Position numbers and translations under genes: made by a program. DNA of 54,538 nt from Terribacillus aidingensis (GTDB lineage Bacteria; Bacillota; Bacilli; Bacillales; Amphibacillaceae): contig NZ_OBEK01000009.1 of the NCBI RefSeq assembly GCF_900215625.1, positions 1 through 54,538 of the forward strand, read 5' to 3'. Shown piece by piece: positions 1 through 9,764 of this stretch; positions within the stretch are counted from its first letter, which is position 1, and each line of letters starts with the position of its first letter. The notes beneath the pieces are model-generated. The model was not told the origin of the DNA. It made no database searches and was given only the letters and a program-made list of their open reading frames with translations.

Positions 1-213
1 AATCAGGAGAAAGAAAATACTATCCGGTATTAGCCCCGGTTTCCCGGAGTTATCCCAGTCTTACAGGCAGGTTGCCCACGTGTTACTCACCCGTCCGCCG
101 CTCATTCCACTAGAATCACCCCGAAGGGGTCATCTAGCTTCCTGCGCTCGACTTGCATGTATTAGGCACGCCGCCAGCGTTCGTCCTGAGCCAAGATCAA
201 ACTCTCCATGAAA
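1..213 (-). rRNA. 16S rRNA, 5' part (runs off the window)
   Basis: On the minus strand this reads as the first ~210 nt of a small-subunit rRNA: the universal block near the 5' end lies at 187-205, followed by helix 6 and the V1 region. The mature 5' end is placed near 213 by analogy with B. subtilis. The gene is transcribed leftwards and continues outside the window. It is the first gene of an rRNA operon following lysS, as rrnJ does in B. subtilis. The universal block has T where the common 27F primer has C or A. Confidence 0.97.
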
Positions 214-282
214 GTGTGATGCTTTGCTTCTTGCGCTGACGTTGATCTTATAAAAGACCATGTCGTTTAGTTCGTAATTGGT

Positions 283-310
283 TGTTTTGTTCAGTTTTCA
301 AAGATCAATT
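283..310 (-). promoter_or_regulatory. rRNA leader boxA-like antitermination element
   Basis: The minus-strand leader between the promoters and 16S contains the GATCTTTGAAAACTGAACA block found in Bacillus rrn leaders and spacers. This corresponds to the boxA region that loads Nus factors. Function is inferred from family knowledge. Confidence 0.6.
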
Positions 311-342
311 TTTTATCCCGCCGCTCATTTGGCGACTAGAAT

Positions 343-372
343 ATCTTATCATGTTTTGACTTTCGTTGTCAA
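343..372 (-). promoter_or_regulatory. rrn promoter P2 (proximal)
   Basis: Minus-strand sigma-A promoter with -35 TTGACA (367-372), 18-bp spacer and -10 TAAGAT (343-348). The predicted start is near 336, about 120 nt upstream of mature 16S. It is the downstream member of a tandem pair, as is usual for Bacillus rrn operons. Confidence 0.8.
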
Positions 373-427
373 CATGTTTTTTTAATTTAATTCTTGCGTC
401 TGCTGCTCCGTTCGAAGCAACTCTAAT

Positions 428-456
428 AATTTACCACGGATACAGAACCATTGCAA
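428..456 (-). promoter_or_regulatory. rrn promoter P1 (distal)
   Basis: Minus-strand -35 TTGCAA (451-456), 17-bp spacer and -10 TAAATT (428-433), with an A/T-rich tract upstream resembling an UP element. It lies 84 bp upstream of P2 and makes a tandem rrn promoter arrangement. Confidence 0.6.
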
Positions 457-554
457 TACTTTTTTTTACATAAACATAATATTTCTGTAAAGCCTTTTTT
501 TGATATAGCTTTCTCATCTTTTCTGTATTCTATGCAAATGCCTATAAAGAGTGA

Positions 555-583
555 AAGAAGAAGAGCAAAATGCCCTTCTTCTT
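555..583 (-). terminator. Possible terminator after lysS
   Basis: A 12-bp stem (555-566 with 572-583, one G-U pair) and 5-nt loop begin a few bases after the lysS stop. The following tract on the minus strand is only moderately U-rich, so termination may be incomplete. Confidence 0.5.
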
Positions 584-587
584 CTTA

Positions 588-2102
<1,515 letters not shown>

Positions 2103-2112
2103 CTAACATGCT

Positions 2113-2139
2113 AAAAAAACTGCCAGCATGGGCTGGCAG
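2113..2139 (-). terminator. Intrinsic terminator in the dusB-lysS gap (possible lysS attenuator)
   Basis: An 8-bp GC-rich stem (2120-2127 with 2132-2139) with a 4-nt loop is followed on the minus strand by seven Us. It sits about 70 nt downstream of the strong promoter at 2191-2219 and 40 nt upstream of the lysS start. It therefore lies inside the lysS leader rather than only ending dusB. Confidence 0.85.
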
Positions 2140-2190
2140 TATCCTTCGTCCTCGTAAAATGCGAGGCTTATCGCATTGCTACCTCGTATT

Positions 2191-2219
2191 AGTATAGAAA
2201 AGCAGCACTGCTGTGTCAA
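2191..2219 (-). promoter_or_regulatory. Strong sigma-A promoter upstream of lysS
   Basis: Perfect -35 TTGACA (2214-2219), 17-bp spacer and near-perfect -10 TATACT (2191-2196), just after the dusB stop. The predicted start is about 2184. The transcript would run through a small structured leader (2140-2184) into the terminator at 2113-2139 before lysS. Confidence 0.8.
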
Positions 2220-2233
2220 CAAAGCACACCCTA

Positions 2234-3223
2234 TTACGACATTGCCATCGAAGCTTCTACTTGGTCAGCGTAATCATACAGCAATTCGAGCATACCTTCT
2301 TTTGTATTTGTTTCATTGATCAACTTGCGCACTTTTCCATTACCATCTAACCCTTTTAGGTACCAGGCAGCGTGCTTGCGCATTTCCAATACCGCAACCT
2401 TCTCCCCTTTTAGACGAATCAAGCGCTCCATGTGCAAGAGACAAACATCAATCTTCTCCCTTGGTCTCGGCTCATCTAGTAACTCTCCCGTTTCCAAGTA
2501 ATGTACCGTACGATAAATCATCCAGGGATCTCCTAGCGCAGCACGGCCAATCATCACTGCATCTACGCCAGTCTCATCCAAGCGCTGTTTCGCAATCTGC
2601 GGAGTCGTAATATCTCCATTCCCGATAACTGGAATGGATACGGACTCTTTCACTTGTCGGATGATATCCCAGTTAGCCAATCCTTCGTAATGCTGCTCCC
2701 GCGTACGGCCATGCAGTGCAACTGCCGCTGCTCCCGCCTCTTCCAGAGCTTGCGCATTTTCTACAGCATAAATGGTGCTGTCATCCCAGCCTGTTCGCAT
2801 TTTTACAGTAACCGGTTTATTGACTTCTTTCACAACTGCCGAAACCATTTCATAAATTTTCTCTGGCTGCAGCAGCCAGCGAGATCCCGCCATATTCTTC
2901 GTAATCTTCGGTGCTGGGCAACCCATATTAATATCGATGATATCTGCTGTTGTGTTTTGATCAACGAATTTAGCAGCCTCCACCAATGTTTCTGGATTTG
3001 ACCCAAAGATCTGCAAGCTCATCGGCTTTTCCTGCTCATCTATATAAAGCATGTTCATCGTTTTCGCATTACGAGTCACGATGCCATTATCACTAATCAT
3101 TTCGGCGCATACGACTCCTGCGCCGAATTCTTTCACGGTTAAACGGAATGCAGAGTTACTGATACCAGCCATTGGCGCTAATATTACACGGTTCTTAATG
3201 GTGATATCACCTATATTGAACAA
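2234..3223 (-). CDS. dusB: tRNA-dihydrouridine synthase B
   Basis: FMN-dependent enzyme reducing uridine to dihydrouridine in tRNA D-loops. Dus hallmarks are APMAGISNSAFR near the N-terminus, the catalytic-Cys segment INMGCPAPK, VKMRTGW, ALHGRTREQHYEG and the FMN-binding IGNGDI/VMIGRAALG. A GTG six bases upstream is only 2 nt from the AGGAGG Shine-Dalgarno. The TTG at 3223 lies 8 nt from it and matches the B. subtilis N-terminus (FKIGDI), so TTG is taken as the start (329 aa). It is the last gene of the folP-folB-folK-dusB run. Confidence 0.95.
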   Translation of the reverse strand: MFNIGDITIKNRVILAPMAGISNSAFRLTVKEFGAGVVCAEMISDNGIVTRNAKTMNMLYIDEQEKPMSLQIFGSNPETLVEAAKFVDQNTTADIIDINMGCPAPKITKNMAGSRWLLQPEKIYEMVSAVVKEVNKPVTVKMRTGWDDSTIYAVENAQALEEAGAAAVALHGRTREQHYEGLANWDIIRQVKESVSIPVIGNGDITTPQIAKQRLDETGVDAVMIGRAALGDPWMIYRTVHYLETGELLDEPRPREKIDVCLLHMERLIRLKGEKVAVLEMRKHAAWYLKGLDGNGKVRKLINETNTKEGMLELLYDYADQVEASMAMS

Positions 3224-3243
3224 CTTCACTACCTCCTATGTGA

Positions 3244-3741
3244 CTATCTATGCAAAGAACCCCAAACCCTTACGCCTTGCACCTCTTCAGCAGTCATTGT
3301 TTCCAACCATTCTTTCACTTCTCTCCCATTAAGGGTGAGGTGCGGAGCTATTTCAGCTAATGGCACTAAAACAAAGGCTCGTTCATGCATGCGCGGGTGA
3401 GGGAGAATAAGTTCCTCAATGTTCATATTCTCATTACTATACAGTAAAATGTCAAGGTCTACTGTTCGAGGCCCCCACCTGATGACACGTTCCCTTCCTA
3501 GCTCTTGTTCAATTTCCTGACACGCACGAAGCAGTTCCTGAGGAGTCAAGCTCGTATCCACTTCTACTACAAGATTTAGAAACTGATCTTGTTCTTCATA
3601 GCCGACTGGCTCTGTCTCATAAACTGTCGACACTTGTTTAAGCACAATATTCCGACTGTCTGCCAGCTTTTGGACTGCTTGCTGCAAGTATACTTCTTTT
3701 GGCTGTATGTTCGATCCTAAAGCAATCCACGCCGGCTTCAT
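3244..3741 (-). CDS. folK: 2-amino-4-hydroxy-6-hydroxymethyldihydropteridine pyrophosphokinase
   Basis: Transfers pyrophosphate from ATP to 6-hydroxymethyl-7,8-dihydropterin, the step before dihydropteroate synthase in folate synthesis. HPPK signatures: WIALGSNIQP at the N-terminus, RWGPRTVDLDILLY in the middle (the acidic pair binds magnesium) and LPHPRMHERAFVLVPLAEI. The 165-aa length is normal. Its ATG overlaps the folB stop as ATGA, indicating translational coupling. Confidence 0.97.
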   Translation of the reverse strand: MKPAWIALGSNIQPKEVYLQQAVQKLADSRNIVLKQVSTVYETEPVGYEEQDQFLNLVVEVDTSLTPQELLRACQEIEQELGRERVIRWGPRTVDLDILLYSNENMNIEELILPHPRMHERAFVLVPLAEIAPHLTLNGREVKEWLETMTAEEVQGVRVWGSLHR

Positions 3742-4100
3742 AAGCGCTCCCGCCTAATTTCAACTGCCACTGATTCATAATGTCCTGCAATTGGCGGATT
3801 TGGTTTAATTACTTTGATTGTGCATGCTTCCAGCAGAGGAAAAGCAGCAAATAGCTGCTTGGCAATCTCTTCTGCCACTGCTTCAATTAGGTTTTTTGCC
3901 CGGCCTTCAACAACTGTTCTAATAACTTCGTATGCCTGTCCATAATGTATCGATTGCGTCATATCATCCGATTCACCCGCTTTACGAAGATCTAACTCTA
4001 GTACAGCATCGACTGTAAACCGCTGTCCAAGCTTGTTTTCTTCCGGGAACAGACCATGATAGCCGTAAAACTGCAGTTGATTCAAATGTATTTTATCCAT
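3738..4100 (-). CDS. folB: Dihydroneopterin aldolase
   Basis: Converts 7,8-dihydroneopterin to 6-hydroxymethyldihydropterin for folate synthesis. The 120-aa protein has the tunnelling-fold pattern: FYGYHGLFPEENKLGQRF at the start, a central DMTQSIHYGQ substrate segment and KPNPPIAGHYESVAVEI at the end. A GGGAGGAG Shine-Dalgarno precedes the ATG. It lies 3 nt after folP and overlaps folK by 4 nt. Confidence 0.97.
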   Translation of the reverse strand: MDKIHLNQLQFYGYHGLFPEENKLGQRFTVDAVLELDLRKAGESDDMTQSIHYGQAYEVIRTVVEGRAKNLIEAVAEEIAKQLFAAFPLLEACTIKVIKPNPPIAGHYESVAVEIRRERL

Positions 4101-4103
4101 TAT

Positions 4104-4919
4104 TTACTCCTCCCGAACTAAAGCATCCATCATTTTCGCGATACGCACTGTTCGCTTCACTTCATGTACACGAACCATATGTACACCTTTTGTGATACCA
4201 TACGCTACAGTAGCGGCGGTTCCTTCATCTCGTTCGTCAGCTGGCAAATCAAGTATTGTACCGATAAACCTCTTTCTCGAAGTACCAAGCAGCACTGGAT
4301 AATCCATAGCAGAAAGTTTGTCTAACTGGCGCATGGCAGTCATATTTTCTTCCAGGTTCTTCGCAAAGCCTATACCAGGGTCCAACCATATGTTTTCCTT
4401 TTTCACACCTGCGCTTAAGACGATTTGAATACTTTCCTCCAAATCAGTCATCATATCCGAAAGCAAATCTTTATACTGTACTTTCTCCCGATTATGCATC
4501 AAAATGATCGGCACTTTGTAGCGAGCTGCTACCTTTGCCATCAACGGGTCATATTTTGCTCCCCAAATATCATTGATGATTGTTGCCCCTGCTTTAATAG
4601 CGGCTTCTGCTGTTTGTGCTTTGTATGTATCGATAGAAATTGGCACATCTACCGCTTCTTTGATAGCTTCTATCGCTGGCACGATACGAGCAATTTCTTC
4701 GTCTATCCCAACAGGTTCAAAGCCAGGACGTGTTGACTCACCGCCAATGTCCAATACATGCGCCCCTTCATCGACAAGCTTTCGTGCCTGTTGAACCGCA
4801 GCTTCCACATCTGTATAGCTGCCTCCATCTGAAAAGGAATCAGGTGTCACATTGAGTATACCCATTACAAGCGTCTGCTTCTTCAGGTCATATTCTTTAT
4901 TTCCTATCTTTCGTTTCAT
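4104..4919 (-). CDS. folP: Dihydropteroate synthase
   Basis: Condenses dihydropterin pyrophosphate with p-aminobenzoate and is the sulfonamide target. TIM-barrel motifs: MGILNVTPDSFSDGG (pterin/pABA loops), GGESTRPG, DPGIGFAKN and LLGTSRKRFIG. At 271 aa it is full length. It is the first gene of the folate run after the cysK terminator. The pabB, pabA and pabC genes that sit between cysK and folP in B. subtilis are absent here, so pABA must be made from another locus or imported. Confidence 0.97.
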   Translation of the reverse strand: MKRKIGNKEYDLKKQTLVMGILNVTPDSFSDGGSYTDVEAAVQQARKLVDEGAHVLDIGGESTRPGFEPVGIDEEIARIVPAIEAIKEAVDVPISIDTYKAQTAEAAIKAGATIINDIWGAKYDPLMAKVAARYKVPIILMHNREKVQYKDLLSDMMTDLEESIQIVLSAGVKKENIWLDPGIGFAKNLEENMTAMRQLDKLSAMDYPVLLGTSRKRFIGTILDLPADERDEGTAATVAYGITKGVHMVRVHEVKRTVRIAKMMDALVREE

Positions 4920-4973
4920 GGCACGTCAACCTCTCGTTCAATCTATTTTACTAGTGTACACGATTTTCCGCAC

Positions 4974-5008
4974 AAAAAAACACCCCTGCCAACGTTAGCA
5001 GGGATGTT
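4974..5008 (-). terminator. Terminator after cysK
   Basis: A ~10-bp GC-rich stem (4981-4990 with 4998-5007) is followed by a run of seven Us on the minus strand just past the cysK stop. A/T tracts on both sides may let it work in both directions. Confidence 0.9.
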
Positions 5009-5015
5009 TTTTCTA

Positions 5016-5939
5016 TTAGTCTTCGAACTGGTAAAGCGGTGTTGATAAATAGCGTTCGCCATTACTTGGCACAATCGCTAACACCTTTTTGCCAGGTCCT
5101 AGTTCTTTCGCTACCTTCTTCGCCGCAAAGATTGCCGCTCCGGTAGAGACACCGCCAAGCAAACCTTCCTTGGCTGCTGTTTCTCTAGCCGTGTCATACG
5201 CTTCATCATTCTCTACTTGAATGATATCCGTATAGATGTCTGTATCCAAGATAGAAGGAACAAATCCTGCCCCGATACCTTGTATCTTATGAGGCCCTGG
5301 CTGCCCGCCAGACAAAACTGGCGAACTTGTCGGTTCAACCGCGACAATACGAATGTCCTTATTCAGCTCTTTTAATACTTTACCTACACCAGTGATTGTT
5401 CCGCCTGTGCCGATACCAGCGACAAAAGCATCCAAATCACCGCCAAATTCAGATGCAATCTCTTTACCAGTTGTACGTGCGTGTATAGCAGGATTGGCTT
5501 CGTTATTAAACTGTTGCGGCATGAAATAACCATGTTCTTTTTGCAATTCTTCTGCTTTCTGAATGGCACCTTTCATCCCTTCAGCACCAGGTGTTAGCAC
5601 AAGCTGCGCACCATAAGCCCGAAGCAGATTGCGTCTTTCCATACTCATTGTATCCGGCATAACCAGAATTGCTTTATAGCCTTTTATTGCCGCCACTAAA
5701 GCAAGTCCGATACCTGTGTTCCCACTTGTCGGTTCAATGATTGTATCGCCAGCAGTGAGTCTGCCATTTTCTTCTGCATCCTCAATCATTGCAAGGGCAA
5801 TCCGATCTTTAACAGAGCCGCCTGGATTCTGAAATTCCAGCTTTACGTAAATCTCAGCACTGTCTGCGTCCGCCGTGCGATTAAGTTTGACGATAGGTGT
5901 GTTACCGATCAATTCAGAAATAGATGATGCAATTGCCAT
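5016..5939 (-). CDS. cysK: Cysteine synthase (O-acetylserine sulfhydrylase)
   Basis: PLP enzyme making cysteine from O-acetylserine and sulfide. [13 protein letters not shown] carries the Schiff-base lysine, [11 protein letters not shown] binds the substrate carboxylate and [11 protein letters not shown] binds PLP phosphate. The 307-aa length matches bacterial CysK. The ATG is preceded by AGGGGG at 7 nt. It has its own sigma-A promoter (5983-6011) and terminator, so it is probably monocistronic. CymR control is known in B. subtilis, but no convincing operator was identified. Confidence 0.97.
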   Translation of the reverse strand: MAIASSISELIGNTPIVKLNRTADADSAEIYVKLEFQNPGGSVKDRIALAMIEDAEENGRLTAGDTIIEPTSGNTGIGLALVAAIKGYKAILVMPDTMSMERRNLLRAYGAQLVLTPGAEGMKGAIQKAEELQKEHGYFMPQQFNNEANPAIHARTTGKEIASEFGGDLDAFVAGIGTGGTITGVGKVLKELNKDIRIVAVEPTSSPVLSGGQPGPHKIQGIGAGFVPSILDTDIYTDIIQVENDEAYDTARETAAKEGLLGGVSTGAAIFAAKKVAKELGPGKKVLAIVPSNGERYLSTPLYQFED

Positions 5940-5982
5940 GATTATTCCCCCTAATTCCCACTATTTTGATTGGATTTACTTA

Positions 5983-6011
5983 ACTGTAAGCAAAATATGC
6001 TGAAAAGTCAA
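5983..6011 (-). promoter_or_regulatory. cysK promoter
   Basis: Minus-strand -35 TTGACT (6006-6011), exactly 17 bp, and -10 TACAGT (5983-5988), in the hslO-cysK gap. The predicted start is about 35 nt upstream of the ATG. Confidence 0.75.
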
Positions 6012-6027
6012 TCCAAACGGGCTTTTA

Positions 6028-6894
6028 TCAGAGCAGTTCTGTTAGTTCTTCTTCAGAGAAAGTGTATGTTTCGTTACAGAAGTGACAGCTCGCCTTCGCA
6101 CCATGATCCTCGTCAATCATTGCTTGAATTTCATCATTCCCAAGGCTCGTAATTGCATTTTGGATACGTTCCCGGGAGCACTGGCAAGTAAAGCTTACAG
6201 GCATTGATTCTAAAAGGTGAAGGTTTTCCTCCCCAATCAGCTTCTCTAGAATCTGTTCAGGTGTATTTCCTTCTCTAATCAATGTAGAAATTGGCGCGAT
6301 CGTACTGATTCTCTCTTCTAGCTGCGCAATAATTTCATCACTTGCTCCGGGCATTACTTGCAGGATAAACCCGCCAGCAGCAAGGATAGTGTGATCTGGG
6401 TTCACTAAGACACCAGCACCGACTGCGGAAGGCACCTGTTCTGAATTAGCGAAGTAATAGGTGAAGTCGTCTCCGATCTCACCAGACACAAGCGGCACTT
6501 GACCAGTAAACATGTCTTTTAGTCCAAGGTCTTTTGCTACACTTAATGTTCCAACTGTACCGACTGCCCGTGATACATCAAGTTTTCCAAGAGAGTTCAG
6601 CTCAAAATCAACATGGGGATTAGTAATATACCCTCTTACTTCTCCTTTAGCATTACTGTCTACAATAATCGGTCCGACCGGCCCGTCTCCTTCTACCTTC
6701 ACCGTCAGCTTGTCCTGACCTTTTAACATTGTTCCCATCATAGCACTAATCGTCAGTGTACGACCTAATGCTGCTGAAGCTGTTGCATACGTATCATGAC
6801 GACGCCGTGCCTCTTCCACCAATTCTGTCGATTGAATAGCATAAGCACGAATATTGCCGTTGAATCCTGTAGCTTTAATTAAATAATCACCCAT
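6028..6894 (-). CDS. hslO: Hsp33 redox-regulated chaperone
   Basis: Cytoplasmic holdase activated by oxidation of a zinc centre. The C-terminal part has CQCSRERI and, about 27 residues later, CHFCNE, giving the CxC...CxxC zinc-thiolate set. The N-terminal part has the Hsp33 pattern [15 protein letters not shown] and [13 protein letters not shown]. An open frame begins 30 nt upstream, but the ATG at 6894 (MGDYLIKA) aligns with the B. subtilis start. A GGAG lies 13 nt upstream, somewhat distant. coaX, which separates ftsH and hslO in B. subtilis, is missing. Confidence 0.93.
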   Translation of the reverse strand: MGDYLIKATGFNGNIRAYAIQSTELVEEARRRHDTYATASAALGRTLTISAMMGTMLKGQDKLTVKVEGDGPVGPIIVDSNAKGEVRGYITNPHVDFELNSLGKLDVSRAVGTVGTLSVAKDLGLKDMFTGQVPLVSGEIGDDFTYYFANSEQVPSAVGAGVLVNPDHTILAAGGFILQVMPGASDEIIAQLEERISTIAPISTLIREGNTPEQILEKLIGEENLHLLESMPVSFTCQCSRERIQNAITSLGNDEIQAMIDEDHGAKASCHFCNETYTFSEEELTELL

Positions 6895-6968
6895 GACAGT
6901 AAAGTCACTCCTTTTATATATCAACCTTTAACGGTTTTATGTCCTTAAGGTATTGTATATCTTAACAT

Positions 6969-7010
6969 AATCCTTTGGGTAAATCCTTTGATATGTTTAC
7001 TATACCCAAA
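6969..7010. repeat. Direct and inverted repeats upstream of hslO
   Basis: AATCCTTTG occurs twice in tandem (6969-6977 and 6982-6990), separated by 4 bp. An overlapping 8-bp perfect inverted repeat TTTGGGTA/TACCCAAA spans 6974-6981 and 7003-7010. It fills the space where coaX would be and lies upstream of the hslO promoter region. It could be an operator; no known motif was recognised. Confidence 0.6.
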
Positions 7011-7015
7011 CAGAG

Positions 7016-7045
7016 AAAAAGGCCTCCTTTAAGGAGACCTTTTTC
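7016..7045 (-). terminator. Terminator after ftsH
   Basis: A hairpin of about 11 bp (CCTCC/GGAGG core) flanked by A5 and T5 tracts starts right after the ftsH stop. Confidence 0.85.
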
Positions 7046-7047
7046 TT

Positions 7048-9096
7048 TTATAATCTTGGACGATCGTCCGGACCATTATCTTGGCGCGGTTCATCTTCCG
7101 GTATTCCTGATTGTTCCCGAGGAGCAGGAGTATTTTCATCGATGGCATTGTCATCTGCTGGTGTTACTTCCTTGTCTTCCTGCGGTTGGATGGTAACAGT
7201 TACGTCATCATCTTCATCTTTCATCAGGCTTGTTTTTTTATTCGACTTGCTGCGCTCTTCAGCAAGCTCTTCCTCTGTTGGAAGACGCCCTTTATCGAAT
7301 AGCGTTTGGATTTGCAGTGCATCCAATGTTTCGATATCAAGCAATGTTTGTGCAATAAGTTCCAGCTTCGCTTTGTTCTCTGTGAGAATATCCTTCGCTC
7401 TTGCATAACACTGATTGATGAAGCTTTGTACTTCTTGATCAATTTCATAAGCAATCGCATCACTGTATGTTTGTTCGTTCTGGATATCACGGCCAAGGAA
7501 GACATTTCCGCCGCTGCTTGTAAACTGAAGCGGTCCAATCTTATCACTCATACCATACTCAGTGACCATCTTACGAGCAATGTTCGTTGCTCGCTGGAAG
7601 TCATTATGTGCTCCAGTACTTACTTCACCGAAAATAACTTCCTCCGCGACACGTCCGCCAAGTAATCCAGTAATCTTATCAAGCAATTCCGGCTTCGTCA
7701 TGAAGTAACGGTCTTCTCTCGGCAGCATAACGGCATACCCGCCAGCTTGGCCGCGAGGGACGATGGTAACTTTATGCACCATGTCTGCATCATCCAGCAC
7801 CATACCGATAACAGTATGTCCGCTCTCATGATAAGCAACGATATTACGTTCTTTTTTAGAAATAACACGGCTCTTCTTCGCCGGGCCTGCAATGACACGG
7901 TCGATTGCTTCATCGACATCATCCATTACAATTTCTTTGCGGTCATTACGAGCAGCTACTAAAGCAGCCTCATTAAGTAAGTTCTCCAAATCCGCTCCAG
8001 AGAAACCTGGTGTACGCATCGCAATTGTACGCAAATTAACTGACTCATCAAGTGGTTTGTTACGAGCATGTACTTGCAATACTGCTTCACGTCCGCCTAA
8101 ATCTGGTCTGTCAACTGTGATCTGACGGTCGAAACGTCCTGGACGAAGCAATGCTGGATCCAAGATGTCAGCACGGTTTGTTGCCGCGATGATGATGATT
8201 CCTTCATTAGCACCGAAACCATCCATTTCAACAAGAAGCTGGTTCAATGTCTGCTCACGCTCATCATGTCCGCCGCCTAATCCAGCGCCACGCTGACGTC
8301 CAACTGCATCAATCTCATCTATGAAGATGATACATGGAGAATTTTTCTTCGCATTTTCAAACAAGTCACGTACACGGGATGCACCGACACCCACAAACAT
8401 CTCTACGAAGTCCGAACCACTTATTGAGAAGAATGGAACGCCAGCTTCCCCTGCTACTGCACGGGCTAGCAATGTTTTACCTGTACCCGGAGGTCCTACA
8501 AGAAGAACACCCTTCGGAATACGTGCACCAACTGCGGAGAATTTACGCGGATCTTTAAGGAAGTCAACTACTTCAACAAGCTCCTGTTTCTCTTCATCAG
8601 CACCTGCTACATCACGGAACTTCACTTTCTTCTTCTCTTCGCTGTACATTTTGGCTTTGCTCTTACCGAAGTTCATTACTCGGCTGCCGCCGCCTTGTGC
8701 TTGGCTCATGAAGAATAGGAATACCAAGATAATCAGCAATACAGGGAATAGTGTAGACAGCAGCGTCTGCCAGAAGCTTGGCTGAGGCTCTTCATCTGCA
8801 TTAAGCTTGACATTCTGTTCACCTGCTGCAGCCAGGATTTCGTCCATCAGCTGCTCATTCTGAGGAACCTCAGTTTGGAACTGCGTATTGTCTTCCGTCT
8901 CACCTGTAATAGTAATGATGTTATTAGTAGGCTGGACGGTCATACTTTTTATGTCACCACTCTCAAGCGTGGTTCTGAACTGATTAATATCGTACTGTTC
9001 GGTTTCATTAGACTGGTTCTGGAATAAGTTGATCACACCGATAATGACTACAAATATAATTATAACCATTAGGATATTACGAAACACTTTGCTCAT
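7048..9096 (-). CDS. ftsH: ATP-dependent zinc metalloprotease FtsH
   Basis: Membrane-anchored AAA+ protease that degrades membrane and regulatory proteins. Visible in order: TM1 about residues 7-24, an extracytoplasmic domain of roughly 85 residues, TM2 about 113-131, Walker A GPPGTGKT at 201-208, Walker B IIFIDEID around 256-263, the second-region-of-homology arginines (LRPGRFDR), and the zinc motif HESGH at 423-427. The last ~80 residues form a charged, acidic and presumably disordered tail. A GGGAGGAGG Shine-Dalgarno precedes the ATG. It follows hpt by 116 nt with a candidate promoter between. Confidence 0.98.
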   Translation of the reverse strand: MSKVFRNILMVIIIFVVIIGVINLFQNQSNETEQYDINQFRTTLESGDIKSMTVQPTNNIITITGETEDNTQFQTEVPQNEQLMDEILAAAGEQNVKLNADEEPQPSFWQTLLSTLFPVLLIILVFLFFMSQAQGGGSRVMNFGKSKAKMYSEEKKKVKFRDVAGADEEKQELVEVVDFLKDPRKFSAVGARIPKGVLLVGPPGTGKTLLARAVAGEAGVPFFSISGSDFVEMFVGVGASRVRDLFENAKKNSPCIIFIDEIDAVGRQRGAGLGGGHDEREQTLNQLLVEMDGFGANEGIIIIAATNRADILDPALLRPGRFDRQITVDRPDLGGREAVLQVHARNKPLDESVNLRTIAMRTPGFSGADLENLLNEAALVAARNDRKEIVMDDVDEAIDRVIAGPAKKSRVISKKERNIVAYHESGHTVIGMVLDDADMVHKVTIVPRGQAGGYAVMLPREDRYFMTKPELLDKITGLLGGRVAEEVIFGEVSTGAHNDFQRATNIARKMVTEYGMSDKIGPLQFTSSGGNVFLGRDIQNEQTYSDAIAYEIDQEVQSFINQCYARAKDILTENKAKLELIAQTLLDIETLDALQIQTLFDKGRLPTEEELAEERSKSNKKTSLMKDEDDDVTVTIQPQEDKEVTPADDNAIDENTPAPREQSGIPEDEPRQDNGPDDRPRL

Positions 9097-9131
9097 TGCC
9101 TACCTCCTCCCAAACGAGAAAACTATAGTAA

Positions 9132-9161
9132 ATACTACCATACGCAAAACGTGCTGCACAA
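9132..9161 (-). promoter_or_regulatory. Candidate ftsH promoter
   Basis: Minus-strand -35 TTGTGC (9156-9161), 18-bp spacer and -10 TAGTAT (9132-9137), about 30 nt upstream of ftsH. Confidence 0.5.
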
Positions 9162-9212
9162 CTAAATACCCTTTACCTTATGTAAAAGGCAGATAATCCA
9201 TACCGTAACTGT

Positions 9213-9764
9213 TTATTCAGCACGGACACCGCCATATACTTCTGGTTTCAGTACACCGATATATGGCAAGTTACGATATTTCTCTTGATAGTCCAATCCG
9301 TAACCTACAACAAATTCATTCGGTACATGGAATCCAACCAAGTCCGCTTGAATTTTTGCCGTGCGGCCTGAAGGTTTATCAAGCAATGTTACTATCTTAA
9401 TCGATTTTGCTTTTCGGTATTTGAACAGATCCACCAGATAGCTCAATGTAAGTCCGCTATCAATGATATCCTCAATAATCAGAAGGTCTCTGCCTTCTAC
9501 TTTTGTGTCCAAATCCTTGACGATTTTCACTTCACCAGAAGATGTCATGCCGCCTCCATAGCTGGATACGTCCATAAAATCCATTTCCAAGTGCGTATCC
9601 ATATAACGGATCACGTCAGACATAAATGGAAGGGCGCCTTTTAATACGCCGATTGCCAACGGGAATGAATCCTTGTACTCCTCTGTAAGCTGCTTTCCGA
9701 TTTCCGCACATTTCGCGTCAATCTCTTCCTTAGATATCAGTACTTTCTCAATCTCATCATGCAT
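9213..9764 (-). CDS. hpt: Hypoxanthine phosphoribosyltransferase
   Basis: Salvages hypoxanthine and guanine with PRPP. It has the PRPP-binding motif [16 protein letters not shown] and the LKGALPF loop typical of HPRT. The open frame extends 9 codons further up, but ATG 9764 ([11 protein letters not shown]) has GGAGG at 8 nt and matches B. subtilis, giving 183 residues. The start overlaps the tilS stop by 8 nt, implying translational coupling. In B. subtilis Hpt and TilS can associate and co-activate ftsH; whether that holds here is inference. Confidence 0.97.
   Translation of the reverse strand: MHDEIEKVLISKEEIDAKCAEIGKQLTEEYKDSFPLAIGVLKGALPFMSDVIRYMDTHLEMDFMDVSSYGGGMTSSGEVKIVKDLDTKVEGRDLLIIEDIIDSGLTLSYLVDLFKYRKAKSIKIVTLLDKPSGRTAKIQADLVGFHVPNEFVVGYGLDYQEKYRNLPYIGVLKPEVYGGVRAE

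Noticed and set aside
2140-2184. T-box riboswitch before lysS
   Set aside because: The leader is under 80 nt and has no specifier stem or T-box sequence; only a hairpin and terminator are seen.
8321-8785. 154-aa plus-strand open frame opposite ftsH
   Set aside because: It is antisense to a strongly conserved gene, has no Shine-Dalgarno and has low-complexity composition; it is a shadow frame.
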